Source of the DNA: Nocardia jinanensis | GTDB taxonomy: Bacteria; Actinomycetota; Actinomycetes; Mycobacteriales; Mycobacteriaceae | Reading direction: 5' to 3' | DNA: 64,000 nt | Assembly: GCF_014645735.1 (NCBI RefSeq) | Contig: NZ_BMMH01000017.1 | Span: 40,170 to 104,169 of the forward strand | Part shown: positions 43,402 through 51,436 of the stretch, piece after piece | How positions within the stretch are numbered: the stretch's first letter is position 1 | How the letters are laid out: every line of letters begins with the position of its first letter | Program-made: the position numbers and the translations under genes | Notes under the pieces: generated by a model | Told to the model about the DNA's origin: nothing | The model's input: the letters and a program-made list of their open reading frames with translations, nothing else | The model's database searches: none

Positions 43402-43660
43402 GGTCGCCAGGGCAACTTCGGTCATATCTGTACGACCCCGCAGACCGGCGTCGCCCTCGACTACGCCCTGGCCGCACGGGAGAGGTGGCTGCGTCTCGCC
43501 GACCTGGCCGGGTTCGAGGTCGCGCGAAGCGGAACACTGGCGGTAGCCCGCACCGCCGCCGAACTCGGAGTGCTCGAGGAGTTCGCGGCCGACCGTGGAT
43601 CCGAACAGGTGCGCCTGCACAGCCGGGCCGAGGTGGCCCGGCAGTTCGCACCGGCCGCAG
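43402..43660 (+). pseudogene. Internal fragment of an FAD-dependent oxidoreductase (TIGR03364-like)
   Basis: An open frame reads QGNFGHICTTPQTGVALDY, ALAARERWLRLADLAGFEVA, RSGTLAVARTAAELGVLEEF. This matches residues about 45-130 of the DadA-like FAD oxidoreductases that sit next to GntR genes in aminophosphonate catabolism loci. The FAD-binding N-terminus and the C-terminal two-thirds are missing. With the GntR fragment it forms the scar of a deleted divergent pair. Confidence 0.72.
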
Positions 43661-43685
43661 AGCCGGGTCACCCGGGCCGGGGAGA

Positions 43686-44489
43686 TCAGCCCGCCGCGGT
43701 CTCGATCACCGCGGTGACATCGCCCGGCCGCGAGACCAGCGACGCGTGCGAGGCATCGAGTTCAGTGGTCTGCGCCCCCATCCGCTCGGCCATGAACCGC
43801 TGCGAGGCCGGCGGGATGACCCGGTCGTGCTGGGAGACCAGGAACCAACTCGGTTTACCCGCCCACGACGGCGCGCCGGAGGGCTCCAGGTTGGCGGCCA
43901 GGGCGATCGACTGCTGATGGGCGAGCATATCGGCGGCGGTAGCGTCGTCGACGTCCTGCGCGAACACATCGTGGAAGTACTCGGGCGCCACATACCCGTC
44001 GAGATTGCGTCCCGCGATGCCCTGCGGATCGTCGACGACCTTCACTTGTAACGCCGGAGGCAGCAGCTGACTACCGGGGTACTGGATCGGGTTCAGTGCC
44101 AGCTGCGCGATTTCCCCCTGAGCTGGGGCGAAGGCCGCGACGTAGACCATGGATACGACATCGGAGTCGTGCACATTGCTGATCACGAACCCCCCATAGG
44201 AGTGGCCCACCAGCACGATGGGCCCGGCGACGGTGTCGAGGGTTCGCTGGATGGCAGCGGCGTCATGCGCCGGGCCGCGCAGCGGGTTCTCCGGGGCCAG
44301 TACCCGGTAGCCCTGCCCGCGCAGTTGCGCGGCCACACGATCCCAGCTCGTGGGATCGGCGAAGGCGCCGTGCACCAGGACCACCGTCGGCCGGGGTGCG
44401 GCGGAGGCGGGCATCGCGACGGCCGCCAGCGCGACGATCGCGATGATCACGGTCAACAGAGCGGTACGCAACATGCGGATGATGGTCAT
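43686..44489 (-). CDS. Secreted alpha/beta hydrolase
   Basis: 267 residues from ATG 44489 (GGGA upstream). A signal peptide of about 30 residues (MTIIRMLRTALL to ASA) precedes VVLVHGAFADPTSW (oxyanion), nucleophile GHSYGG (Ser 97), SQHD (Asp 222) and ASH (His 248). This compact EstC/salicylate-esterase-like arrangement hydrolyses small esters; the mature enzyme should work outside the membrane. Many Nocardia copies exist. No regulator adjacent. Confidence 0.88.
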   Translation of the reverse strand: MTIIRMLRTALLTVIIAIVALAAVAMPASAAPRPTVVLVHGAFADPTSWDRVAAQLRGQGYRVLAPENPLRGPAHDAAAIQRTLDTVAGPIVLVGHSYGGFVISNVHDSDVVSMVYVAAFAPAQGEIAQLALNPIQYPGSQLLPPALQVKVVDDPQGIAGRNLDGYVAPEYFHDVFAQDVDDATAADMLAHQQSIALAANLEPSGAPSWAGKPSWFLVSQHDRVIPPASQRFMAERMGAQTTELDASHASLVSRPGDVTAVIETAAG

Positions 44490-44786
44490 GGATTTCCCTG
44501 TCCGGTCTCGTTTCGGTTTTTCACGAATGCGAGCAGTCCGGCGCGAACGACGCGCAGCGCCGTACAGGTGATACGGATGATCAGTGTAGCGGGGCGAGCC
44601 CCGGGCGAAAACGTGATCCGCCCTCCGGACCCCCAGGCGCAGGAGCCACCTCGCTGTCGCCGACCGAATGAAGGCCGTGCTCCCGGGCAGGCGATCACCA
44701 CTCTTGCCACTGCGCCGAGAGGGGAGCAGGGTGAAGGCACCGGTGGCGCCACCGGGGCGTTGCCTCGAGCAGAGAGGGGGTGGATC
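44490..44786. promoter_or_regulatory. Divergent intergenic region with a 16-bp palindrome
   Basis: 297 bases between the hydrolase and the two-barrel protein. CCGGTGGCGCCACCGG at 44740-44755 is a perfect 16-bp palindrome 31 bases before the plus-strand start, a possible operator. No coding sequence supported. Confidence 0.5.
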
Positions 44787-45407
44787 GTGTTCGCGCGATC
44801 TACCACTATTCAGGCGCAACCCTCAGCTATCGATGCCGGGATTGCGCATATGCGAGATATCGTTCTGCCCGCACTACGGGAACTCCCCGGGTGTTTCGGG
44901 CTGTCGTTGCTGGTCGACCGGGACAACGGGCACTGTATCGCCACCAGCGCCTGGGAATCCGAGGACGCTATGCACGACAGCGCGGAGCGGATCGGCCCGA
45001 TCCGCGACCGCGCGCTGGAGATCTTCGGCGGTAGCGCACAGATCGAGGAATGGGAGATCGCGGGCCTGCATCGGGCTCATCACGCGAACGAGGGCGCATG
45101 CGTGCGCGCGACCTGGGTCAAGACCGATCCGAGCCGTCTCGATTCGGCCGTCGAGATCTACAAGGCCGGCACCCTGCCCGCCATCGAGGACCTGGAGGGG
45201 TTCTGCAGCGCGAGCCTGATGATCAACCGGAGGTCCGGCCGCGCCGTATCGTGCACCAGTTTCGACAGCGCCGCGGCGATGGCGGCCAACCGTGAGCAGT
45301 CGGCTTCGCTACGGGTCGATGCTGCCCGGCGGACGGGCGTCGCGGCTCTCGACGTGCGGGAGTTCGAACTGGCACTCGCCCACCTGCGGGTTCCGGAAAT
45401 GGCCTGA
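44787..45407 (+). CDS. Tandem dimeric alpha/beta-barrel (ABM-like) protein
   Basis: 206 residues from a GTG with GAGAGG upstream. Two ferredoxin-like halves repeat each other: the first around LPGCFGLSLLVDRDNGHCIAT and WESEDAMHDS; the second around LEGFCSASLMINRRSGRAVSC and FDSAAAMAANREQ. The ABM/Dabb-type fold as a covalent pseudo-dimer is seen in mycobacterial and Nocardia proteins of unknown function. No heme- or substrate-specific motif is obvious. Confidence 0.7.
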   Translation: MFARSTTIQAQPSAIDAGIAHMRDIVLPALRELPGCFGLSLLVDRDNGHCIATSAWESEDAMHDSAERIGPIRDRALEIFGGSAQIEEWEIAGLHRAHHANEGACVRATWVKTDPSRLDSAVEIYKAGTLPAIEDLEGFCSASLMINRRSGRAVSCTSFDSAAAMAANREQSASLRVDAARRTGVAALDVREFELALAHLRVPEMA

Positions 45408-45424
45408 TCGCAATCATTCGTATC

Positions 45425-45465
45425 GCCCGGAACGGCCGGAGAGCGCCGGCCCGGTCGTTCCGGGC
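45425..45465. terminator. Bidirectional terminator between convergent genes
   Basis: GCCCGGAACG (45425-45434) pairs exactly with CGTTCCGGGC (45456-45465); GCCGG (45435-45439) and CCGGC (45446-45450) extend the stem. It lies between the ABM-like and TetR stops. Confidence 0.75.
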
Positions 45466-45512
45466 GTGGCCGATGCGCTGTCATCGTTCGCCGGTGACCG
45501 CGGCCGATCGAC

Positions 45513-46247
45513 CTACTGCACCTCTCCTGTGGTGAGGCCGATCCCGGCGGCGAGGTCGGTGAGTACCGCGTCGAACAGCACCTCCGGATCGCTCACCGGC
45601 ATCGGGTAGTTACCGAACACTTCCAAGGTGACGTGCCCGTAGAGCCGCGCCCACATCGTCATCATCAGATACGCCACACCCAGGTCGAGTTTCTCGGCCG
45701 GAAACTTCTGCCCTGATCGCGCCAGCACGGCGAGCAATTCTTCCTGGAATACGATCAGATCCGCACGCAGCGCGGCGGGAATCAGGTCGGTCGGCGGGGT
45801 CGCCAGATCATAGGTCGCCAGCAGCCGGCCCGCGGCTTCCAGGAAGACCAGCCCGAACGATTCGTCGAACCGGCGCAACCCACCCGCACCGCCGTCCGCC
45901 GGGGAGGCGAACACCAGGGTGAACTCGTTGCGGTGCGCCAGCGCCCAATGCCGGAATCCCCGGCAGATGGCGAACAACCGGATCACCCCGTCGTCGGGCA
46001 ATTCGGCCACTTGGACGGCGAGATCCTCGGCCAGATGGATACAGATATCGCGGCGCACCGCTGCCACCAGGTCTTCCCTGGACGAGTAGTAGCGGTACAG
46101 CGCGGGCGCGGTGACGCCCAGGTCGCGCGCGATGGCGCGCAGGGTCAGCGCCTCGGTACCCCGGTCGACCAAGAGCTCCCTGGCCACCCGCCGGATGTCC
46201 ACGTCACTGACCGCGGGCATCCGGCCCCGCCGCGCGGGTTGTGTCAT
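45513..46247 (-). CDS. TetR regulator coupled to CYP125-type P450
   Basis: 244 residues; its ATG at 46247 overlaps the P450 stop (ATGA), so it is made with the P450. DNA-binding part: DIRRVARELLVDRGTEALTLRAI and RDLGVTAPALYRYYSSREDL. C-terminal domain is of the TetR_C_33-like (WHG) type. It probably binds the 31-bp operator at 47525-47555 and represses the operon until its ligand, perhaps a sterol-derived CoA or fatty acid, appears; ligand is inference. Confidence 0.88.
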   Translation of the reverse strand: MTQPARRGRMPAVSDVDIRRVARELLVDRGTEALTLRAIARDLGVTAPALYRYYSSREDLVAAVRRDICIHLAEDLAVQVAELPDDGVIRLFAICRGFRHWALAHRNEFTLVFASPADGGAGGLRRFDESFGLVFLEAAGRLLATYDLATPPTDLIPAALRADLIVFQEELLAVLARSGQKFPAEKLDLGVAYLMMTMWARLYGHVTLEVFGNYPMPVSDPEVLFDAVLTDLAAGIGLTTGEVQ

Positions 46248-47470
46248 TCGTATGCGACCTGCCAGTTCTTGATTCCGTTCAGCCAACCCGACCGTAGCCG
46301 AACGGGTTCGGCGACCTGCCGCAGGTTCGGCATCACATCGGCGATGGCGTTGAAGATCAGATCCAGTTGCAGGCGAGCCAGATTCGCACCGACGCAGTAG
46401 TGGGTGCCGGTGCCGCCGAAGCCCACGTGCGGATTCGGGTTACGGGTGACGTCCAGCCGGAAGGGATCGGTGATATGTTCCTCGTCGAAATTGGCCGAAG
46501 CGTAGAACAGGCCGACCCGCTGCCCCTTCGGGATGGCTCGACCGCCGATCTCGGTGTCCTGCAGCGTGGTGCGCTGGAAGGCGATGACCGGGGTGGACCA
46601 GCGCACGATCTCGTCCGGCGCGGTACGCGGCCGCTCCGCCTTGTACAACTCCCACTGGTCGGGGAAGTCGATGAACGCCTTCATCCCGTGCGTGGTGGCG
46701 TTACGGGTGGTCTCGTTACCGGCCACCGCGAGCAGGATCACGAACCACGCGAATTCTTCCGAGCCCAGGGATTCGCCGTCGATATCGGCGTTGACCAGCT
46801 GACTGACGATATCGTCGGCCGGACATTTGCGGCGTTCCTCGGCGAGGTTCCACGAGTAACCCATGATCTCCGCGGTGGCCATCCTGTGGTTACCGTCGAA
46901 TTCGGGGTCGTCGTAGCCCATCATCTGATTGGACCAGTCGAACAGTTTGCCGCGGTCCTCCTGCGGAACACCCAGCAGTTCCGCGATGGCCTGCAGCGGC
47001 AGTTCGCAGGCGATCTGCTGCACGAAATCGCCGCCACCGGTCTTCTTCGCCTCGTGCACGATCCGCTCGGCCCGCTCGTGCAGGGCGTCGCGCAGGCTCT
47101 GCACGGCCCGCGGGGTGAAGCCGCGGGAGATGATGCGACGCAGTTTGTCGTGCTCGGGCGGGTCGGTGTTGACCAGCATGGCGCGCTGGATATCGATCTC
47201 CTCGCGCGCGATATCGCCGTTGAAGCGGATCACCGCGGTATTGGCGTTGGTGGAGAAGACCTCGGAGTTCTTCGAGATCTCCCTGATGTGTTGGAGCTTG
47301 CTGACCACCCAGTAGCCGCCGTCGTCGAACCCGCTCACCCCGTTCGGCTGATCGACCCACCATACGGGGGCGGTCCGGCGGAGTTCGGCCCATTCCTCGA
47401 TGGGCAGCCGGGCCGCCAACAGGTCGGGGTCGGTGAAATCGAAGTCATGCGAGAGGGACGTCGTTGTCAT
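46244..47470 (-). CDS. cyp125: Cytochrome P450 of the CYP125 family
   Basis: 408 residues from ATG 47470 with AGGAGG 5 bases upstream. Alignment by eye to mycobacterial CYP125 is high throughout: DIAREEIDIQRAM, RRIISRGFTPRAV, CELPLQAIAELLGVPQEDRG, VAGNETTRN (I-helix), DEIVRW (ExxR), FGGTGTHYCVG (heme Cys about 359) and the C-terminal LRSGWLNGIK. CYP125 hydroxylates the terminal carbon of the cholesterol side chain and then oxidises it to the acid. Here it is an isolated TetR-controlled copy rather than part of a kst cluster. Confidence 0.9.
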   Translation of the reverse strand: MTTTSLSHDFDFTDPDLLAARLPIEEWAELRRTAPVWWVDQPNGVSGFDDGGYWVVSKLQHIREISKNSEVFSTNANTAVIRFNGDIAREEIDIQRAMLVNTDPPEHDKLRRIISRGFTPRAVQSLRDALHERAERIVHEAKKTGGGDFVQQIACELPLQAIAELLGVPQEDRGKLFDWSNQMMGYDDPEFDGNHRMATAEIMGYSWNLAEERRKCPADDIVSQLVNADIDGESLGSEEFAWFVILLAVAGNETTRNATTHGMKAFIDFPDQWELYKAERPRTAPDEIVRWSTPVIAFQRTTLQDTEIGGRAIPKGQRVGLFYASANFDEEHITDPFRLDVTRNPNPHVGFGGTGTHYCVGANLARLQLDLIFNAIADVMPNLRQVAEPVRLRSGWLNGIKNWQVAYE

Positions 47471-47524
47471 ATTGCCTCCTTGCAGGAACCCTGTAATCGA
47501 GAGTGAACCACACCACATCTCATT

Positions 47525-47555
47525 TGTGAACACGGTTTAGTAAATAGCGTTCACA
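47525..47555. promoter_or_regulatory. 31-bp inverted repeat upstream of cyp125
   Basis: TGTGAAC (47525-47531) faces GTTCACA (47549-47555), with TTTA-G-TAAA at the centre (47536-47544); 12 of 15 half-site positions are complementary. It lies in an AT-rich patch 55 bases before the P450 ATG. It does not match the KstR consensus, so the co-transcribed TetR is the likely ligand. Confidence 0.7.
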
Positions 47556-47738
47556 TAACTGGCCCGCAGCCGGATCGCGACCTTTTGGCAAATATTTCGC
47601 TACTTTCTCCGAGCTGCCCTCGATACGCTGGGTGAACACGGCCCGGGACCGCACAATGAGAAGTTCAGTCCGATCACTCCCTGGCTATTCTGGTAGCCGC
47701 ATGAGCACAACTCCCGACACTTCCGGAGGACGAAGCAC

Positions 47739-48038
47739 ATGACCACCATGGAGATGCCGCACGTCAGCGAATGCACAGTGAACAGCTGTTCGTACAACCA
47801 CGACGGTTGCCACGCCTATGCGATCAATGTCTCCGGCCACGACGGCAGCGCCGACTGCGCCACCTTCATCCCGCTCGCGGTCCGGGGCGGCCTGGACACC
47901 GTCACCAGCATGGTCGGCGCCTGCCAGCGCGCCGACTGCGTGCACAACGCCGACCTCGAATGCACCGCCGGCGAGATCCGGGTCGGCCCGGGCAGCGCCG
48001 ATCACTCGGCCCGCTGCCTGACCTACACCCCCCGCTGA
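47739..48038 (+). CDS. DUF1540 protein with two cysteine modules
   Basis: 99 residues. Two repeated metal-binding-like modules: C-x4-C-x6-C-x15-C (about 12-40) and C-x4-C-x7-C-x17-C (about 62-94). DUF1540 proteins are small and of unknown function; the eight cysteines could bind zinc or iron. GGAGGA lies 8 bases before the ATG. A stand-alone gene with a clean AT-rich upstream region. Confidence 0.88.
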   Translation: MTTMEMPHVSECTVNSCSYNHDGCHAYAINVSGHDGSADCATFIPLAVRGGLDTVTSMVGACQRADCVHNADLECTAGEIRVGPGSADHSARCLTYTPR

Positions 48039-48197
48039 CGGAATCACCCGGTCACCGGCAAACCTCTATGCCACCAGCGCGCTCGCCAGCGCCGCACCGG
48101 CCCGATCATGCACCCGGCCGGTGACCGATCGTTCCCGGCAGACGAGCCGATACCCGGAAACAGACCTCCCCGGCAACCGGACGCGGATCGCGCGCCC

Positions 48198-49085
48198 TCA
48201 CCACGGACCCCGGCCGAACAAGATCGGGAGCGTGGGAGAATCGGGGCCGGAAACGAACGGCGTCAACGTGCCGACTGTCGTGATCTGAACCGCGTCGGTC
48301 ACAGTTCCGGGGATATCCGGCGCCTTCGGCGGCGGCCAGAACGAATAGACCTCCGGATCCAGATCCGGACCGATGAGGCGTCCGGTCGCCATGGCGGTGT
48401 GCGCGTTCCCCTCTCCCCACCCCTCCCACATGATCAGATCACCACGTTTCGGGCGCGGCGCACCGCGATCGCCCATGACGAGGTGCTGCGTATCGTGCGG
48501 TAGGGTCGCCCGTTGCATCTGCTGCGGAAAGTCGTACGGCAGGAAACCGTCCTGCCTGGCACGCAGGGCTCTACGTCCGGAGATCGACCGGTATTGCGCA
48601 CGGACCTGTGCGTGCGTGAGCACCTTCGCCTCGACCGCCACCCGCATGATCATTTCCCGGCAGTTCATACCGGACTTCGGACCCAACGGCGGCAGCGGAC
48701 CTTCCTTCTTCGCCAGGGCCCATCGCTCGAAGTCGCGATAGGGCAGGAACCTCGGCAGGAAGTTCGTCCACATCGCCTGCTCCCCGGACAAATGTATCCG
48801 GTGCAGCGCATCGGCTACGACCAGCGGGGCGTCGCGATCCGCGGACGAACCCGGAGGCACGACCGCATCCCCCACACCGCCGGACTCGTCGCTCCATCGG
48901 AGATCGCGAGCGAGCCGTTTGTCGAGATCCTCCCTGTCGTCGGCCAACCGCTCCAGCCCCGCGCCGGTTTTCCGCAGTGGTTGTTCGGAGACGTGTCCGG
49001 CACCTGCTATGGCATCGCGGACCCGTCGGTGCATCTCGGAAACGAGCCGACCGAACAATTCGGTCCTCCACTCGCGACTGGGCAT
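48198..49085 (-). CDS. Uncharacterised protein with papain-like (NlpC/P60-type) motifs
   Basis: 295 residues, no signal peptide. The first 100 are helical and charged. The rest contains GMNCREMIMRVAVEA (a Cys at a helix start), RGDLIMWEGWGEGNAHTAMATGRL (in parts; GDLIMW then a His in a beta strand) and a Pro-rich end. Cys, GDLIxW and His in this order are the hallmarks of NlpC/P60 or CHAP peptidases and some toxin domains. I cannot place it in a family. The helical N-terminus lacking a signal suggests a substrate of a specialised export route or an intracellular enzyme. Confidence 0.6.
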   Translation of the reverse strand: MPSREWRTELFGRLVSEMHRRVRDAIAGAGHVSEQPLRKTGAGLERLADDREDLDKRLARDLRWSDESGGVGDAVVPPGSSADRDAPLVVADALHRIHLSGEQAMWTNFLPRFLPYRDFERWALAKKEGPLPPLGPKSGMNCREMIMRVAVEAKVLTHAQVRAQYRSISGRRALRARQDGFLPYDFPQQMQRATLPHDTQHLVMGDRGAPRPKRGDLIMWEGWGEGNAHTAMATGRLIGPDLDPEVYSFWPPPKAPDIPGTVTDAVQITTVGTLTPFVSGPDSPTLPILFGRGPW

Positions 49086-49089
49086 AGAG

Positions 49090-49338
49090 CATTCCGCGCC
49101 TGGGTAAGACCTCTATCCTATGAGACTTCCGTGCGCCGAACCATCCGTTCGAGCGCCCGACAGATCCAGAGCGGATCCCGTAGACGATGCCCCGCTCGTC
49201 CACCGCGTCGGACTTCATCTGGATCTCGGTGTACCGCCGGATCTCCGCCGGCCCGATACATCCGTTGATGACAAGAGGGACGTCGTGGCACCCCACCCGG
49301 CCGGGCACCCCGAGCTCGGATCCGCGCCGGGTGGGCAC
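49090..49338 (-). CDS. Possible small ORF or displaced N-terminal piece
   Basis: A GTG-started frame (stop three codons upstream) runs about 83 codons with ordinary codon use (VGCHDVPLVINGCIGPAEIR, then RYTEIQMKSDAVDERGIVYG). It enters the next gene's start region and continues there only as an out-of-frame reading. It may be a short gene, or the N-terminal part of the 48198-49085 protein separated by a frameshift near 49090. No family recognised. Confidence 0.3.
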
Positions 49339-49417
49339 GGAGGACGCCTACTGCCGAATGCCGATGCCCGGCTGGACACGCGCATGCGATGAGTGACAGC
49401 CGAACACCGGGATCGCC

Positions 49418-50098
49418 TTACTTCGTGAGACCCGCTTCGCCCCACACACCGTTACCCGCCTGGCTGCAGCTCTCCAAATTCCCGCCGACGAACAGGAAAC
49501 TGATCGTCAGGTTCTGCACACCCGCGACGGATACATCCACCGTCGGCGATTGGCCCACCGCAACGTTGCCGGAGGAATAGATCGATTTCCCGTCGGCGAT
49601 CACCCCGAACTGGAGTACCGATTGGGAATTGCCGCCCTCGGCGATGCCGATTGTCGAGGAGAATCGCGACCATTCGCGATTCAGGTTGTAGGTGTGGCTC
49701 ACCTCGGTATCGCAACCGCTGAACTGCTGATAGATCGAATGCGGGTAGGAGGCGCCGTTGACCGGCATGGTCCCGGTATATGCCGTTCCACTGGTGGGTG
49801 ACATATCCGCCAGATACTGCTTGGGCAGCGAGGCGGCCGGCGGCGGTGCCGGCGCGGCCGGGACGGCGGCACTCTCGCTCGTCGTAATCGACTGTGCGGT
49901 ATCGGATTCCGCGTCCGTGGAACCGGCACCGACAAGCAGCGAGACCACCAGCCCGACGACAGCCAGCGCGATACCCGCTCCCGTTACGAGCAATATCCCA
50001 CGCTCCGCGCCCCGGGCGCTCTTACCGGGCTCGGCGCTGGTCGCCAGCGAATTGGGGCGCGGGATCGGCCCGCGAGTGGGTTCGGTTGGGTTGGACAC
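49418..50098 (-). CDS. Membrane-anchored protein with NPCBM/NEW2-like domain
   Basis: 226 residues from the GTG at 50098, which has AGAAGAG 7 bases upstream. A hydrophilic N-terminus of about 37 residues is followed by one membrane segment (ILLVTGAGIALAVVGLVVSLL), an Ala/Pro linker and a beta-sandwich domain of about 140 residues. The latter (YPHSIYQQFSGC; YNLNREWSRFSSTIGIA; LQFGVIADGKSIYSS) matches the NPCBM/NEW2 carbohydrate-binding-like fold. Probably binds cell-wall glycans at the outer surface. Confidence 0.8.
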   Translation of the reverse strand: MSNPTEPTRGPIPRPNSLATSAEPGKSARGAERGILLVTGAGIALAVVGLVVSLLVGAGSTDAESDTAQSITTSESAAVPAAPAPPPAASLPKQYLADMSPTSGTAYTGTMPVNGASYPHSIYQQFSGCDTEVSHTYNLNREWSRFSSTIGIAEGGNSQSVLQFGVIADGKSIYSSGNVAVGQSPTVDVSVAGVQNLTISFLFVGGNLESCSQAGNGVWGEAGLTK

Positions 50099-50404
50099 GC
50101 GCACACTCTTCTTCGACGGAACTCGACGGAGCCCGGCCGGGCGCCGCAGCAGAGATATACCACGCCGGGCGGGGCGATGGAATTGGAGCGCTTCGCTCGA
50201 TTGTCCGGCTCGCCCGCGCACGATTCGAATTTCCCGTGCTCGGCGGCCGGATATCGAAAAGATCGGCGGCCTTTGACTTTTCATGGGACCGGACCGAGGG
50301 CAGGCATCAGGGAGGTAGCACCGGTACAGCCGCGCCACCCATGTGCCGATTCCCGTCCCGGAACCCACCTGAAACGATTCGATACGTACTGTACCGTTTA
50401 TACC

Positions 50405-50596
50405 ATGACCGCCGACACCGACCGACCCCGAAACCTAGGGGTGACCCAAGTCCGATTCGCCCGTCCCACCGACCGGCTCGACGAGGTGGTCAGGTTCTAT
50501 ATCGAAGGCCTGGGCCTGCGCGAGCTGTACCGATTCGAGAACCACGTCGGCTACGGCGGCCGGCAGGTCGTACTCGTCCCCCGGCCGGTGTTCTGA
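50405..50596 (+). pseudogene. Truncated VOC/glyoxalase-family gene coupled to TetR
   Basis: 63 residues; full-length relatives are about 125-135. The first 50 (VTQVRFARPTDRLDEVVRFY, then IEGLGLRELYRFENHVGYGG) are a good first VOC module; then VVLVPRPVF and a stop, with no second module. The TGA overlaps the next ATG (TGATG), so it still serves as the translated leader of the TetR gene. A deletion fused the gene to its downstream neighbour. Confidence 0.75.
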
Positions 50597-51168
50597 TGGC
50601 GGGCCGCACGCGCGACGCACGGATCGATATCGCGGTGCTGGCCGCCGCGCGAGCCCTGCTCGACACCGCGGGGTACGCGGGACTGACCATCGGACAGGTC
50701 GCCGCGACCGCCGGTATCCATCGCCCGGCCATCTATCGGCGCTGGCCCTCCAAACGGCATCTGGTGGTCGCGGTGGTCGCCGATCTGCTCGGACTCGAAC
50801 CGACACCCGATACCGGCGATCTGCGCGCGGATCTGGTGCGCTCCATGCGGGAGCTGGTCGCCGCGTTACGCGATACCTCGCTGGGCCGGGTGCTACCCGC
50901 GCTGGTCGCCGATCTCGCCGCCGATCCGGAGTTGCGTGAACAGCTGTGGTCCAGGGTATTCGGCCCGCGCCGCGACAGCACGGCACGGGCCCTGCGTTCG
51001 GCGATCGATCGCGGGGAGATCGACGCGGCCGCCGATATCGATTTCGTCCTCGACGCGGTAGCCGCGCCGATCTACTTCCGGGCGCTGTTCGGGCACCTTC
51101 CGATGTCCGACGACCTCGCCGACCGGTCGGTCGACACGATCCTCGCCGCACTACGACCCCGGCCCTGA
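50596..51168 (+). CDS. TetR regulator
   Basis: 190 residues. DNA-binding part: DIAVLAAARALLDTAGYAGLTI and GQVAATAGIHRPAIYRRWPSKRHLV. The C-terminal domain is of the TetR_C_11-like type. Translation is coupled to the truncated VOC gene through TGATG. In intact relatives this pair is a VOC protein with its regulator, so it probably still controls this promoter. An AT-rich patch (50384-50403) before the VOC start is the likely operator region. Confidence 0.88.
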   Translation: MAGRTRDARIDIAVLAAARALLDTAGYAGLTIGQVAATAGIHRPAIYRRWPSKRHLVVAVVADLLGLEPTPDTGDLRADLVRSMRELVAALRDTSLGRVLPALVADLAADPELREQLWSRVFGPRRDSTARALRSAIDRGEIDAAADIDFVLDAVAAPIYFRALFGHLPMSDDLADRSVDTILAALRPRP

Positions 51169-51436
51169 ACACTTCCCGACGTCGGCGCAATGCTCGCGCC
51201 GGCGGGCCGGACGGATGCGTCACAACGTGCCGCAGGTCACCGCGCCGGGAAGGAACGGGCGGTACGGTAGTCTCTCGGTAGTACCTGCGCCAGATGCGCA
51301 CACACGTACTCCTCCGTCGCGGATTTCAGCCTTTCGCGTCGGGACCCGCGGCGCCGCCACCTCGAGTAGGCGCGGACAGACGGTCCGAACGGACGCCGCG
51401 GTATCACCTCCGATGCCGAAAGGCGCCCATATCTTC

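Noticed and set aside
47525..47555. KstR binding site upstream of cyp125
   Set aside because: The KstR consensus TNNAACNNGTTNNA does not fit: the T three bases before AAC is G here and the half-site spacing is different.
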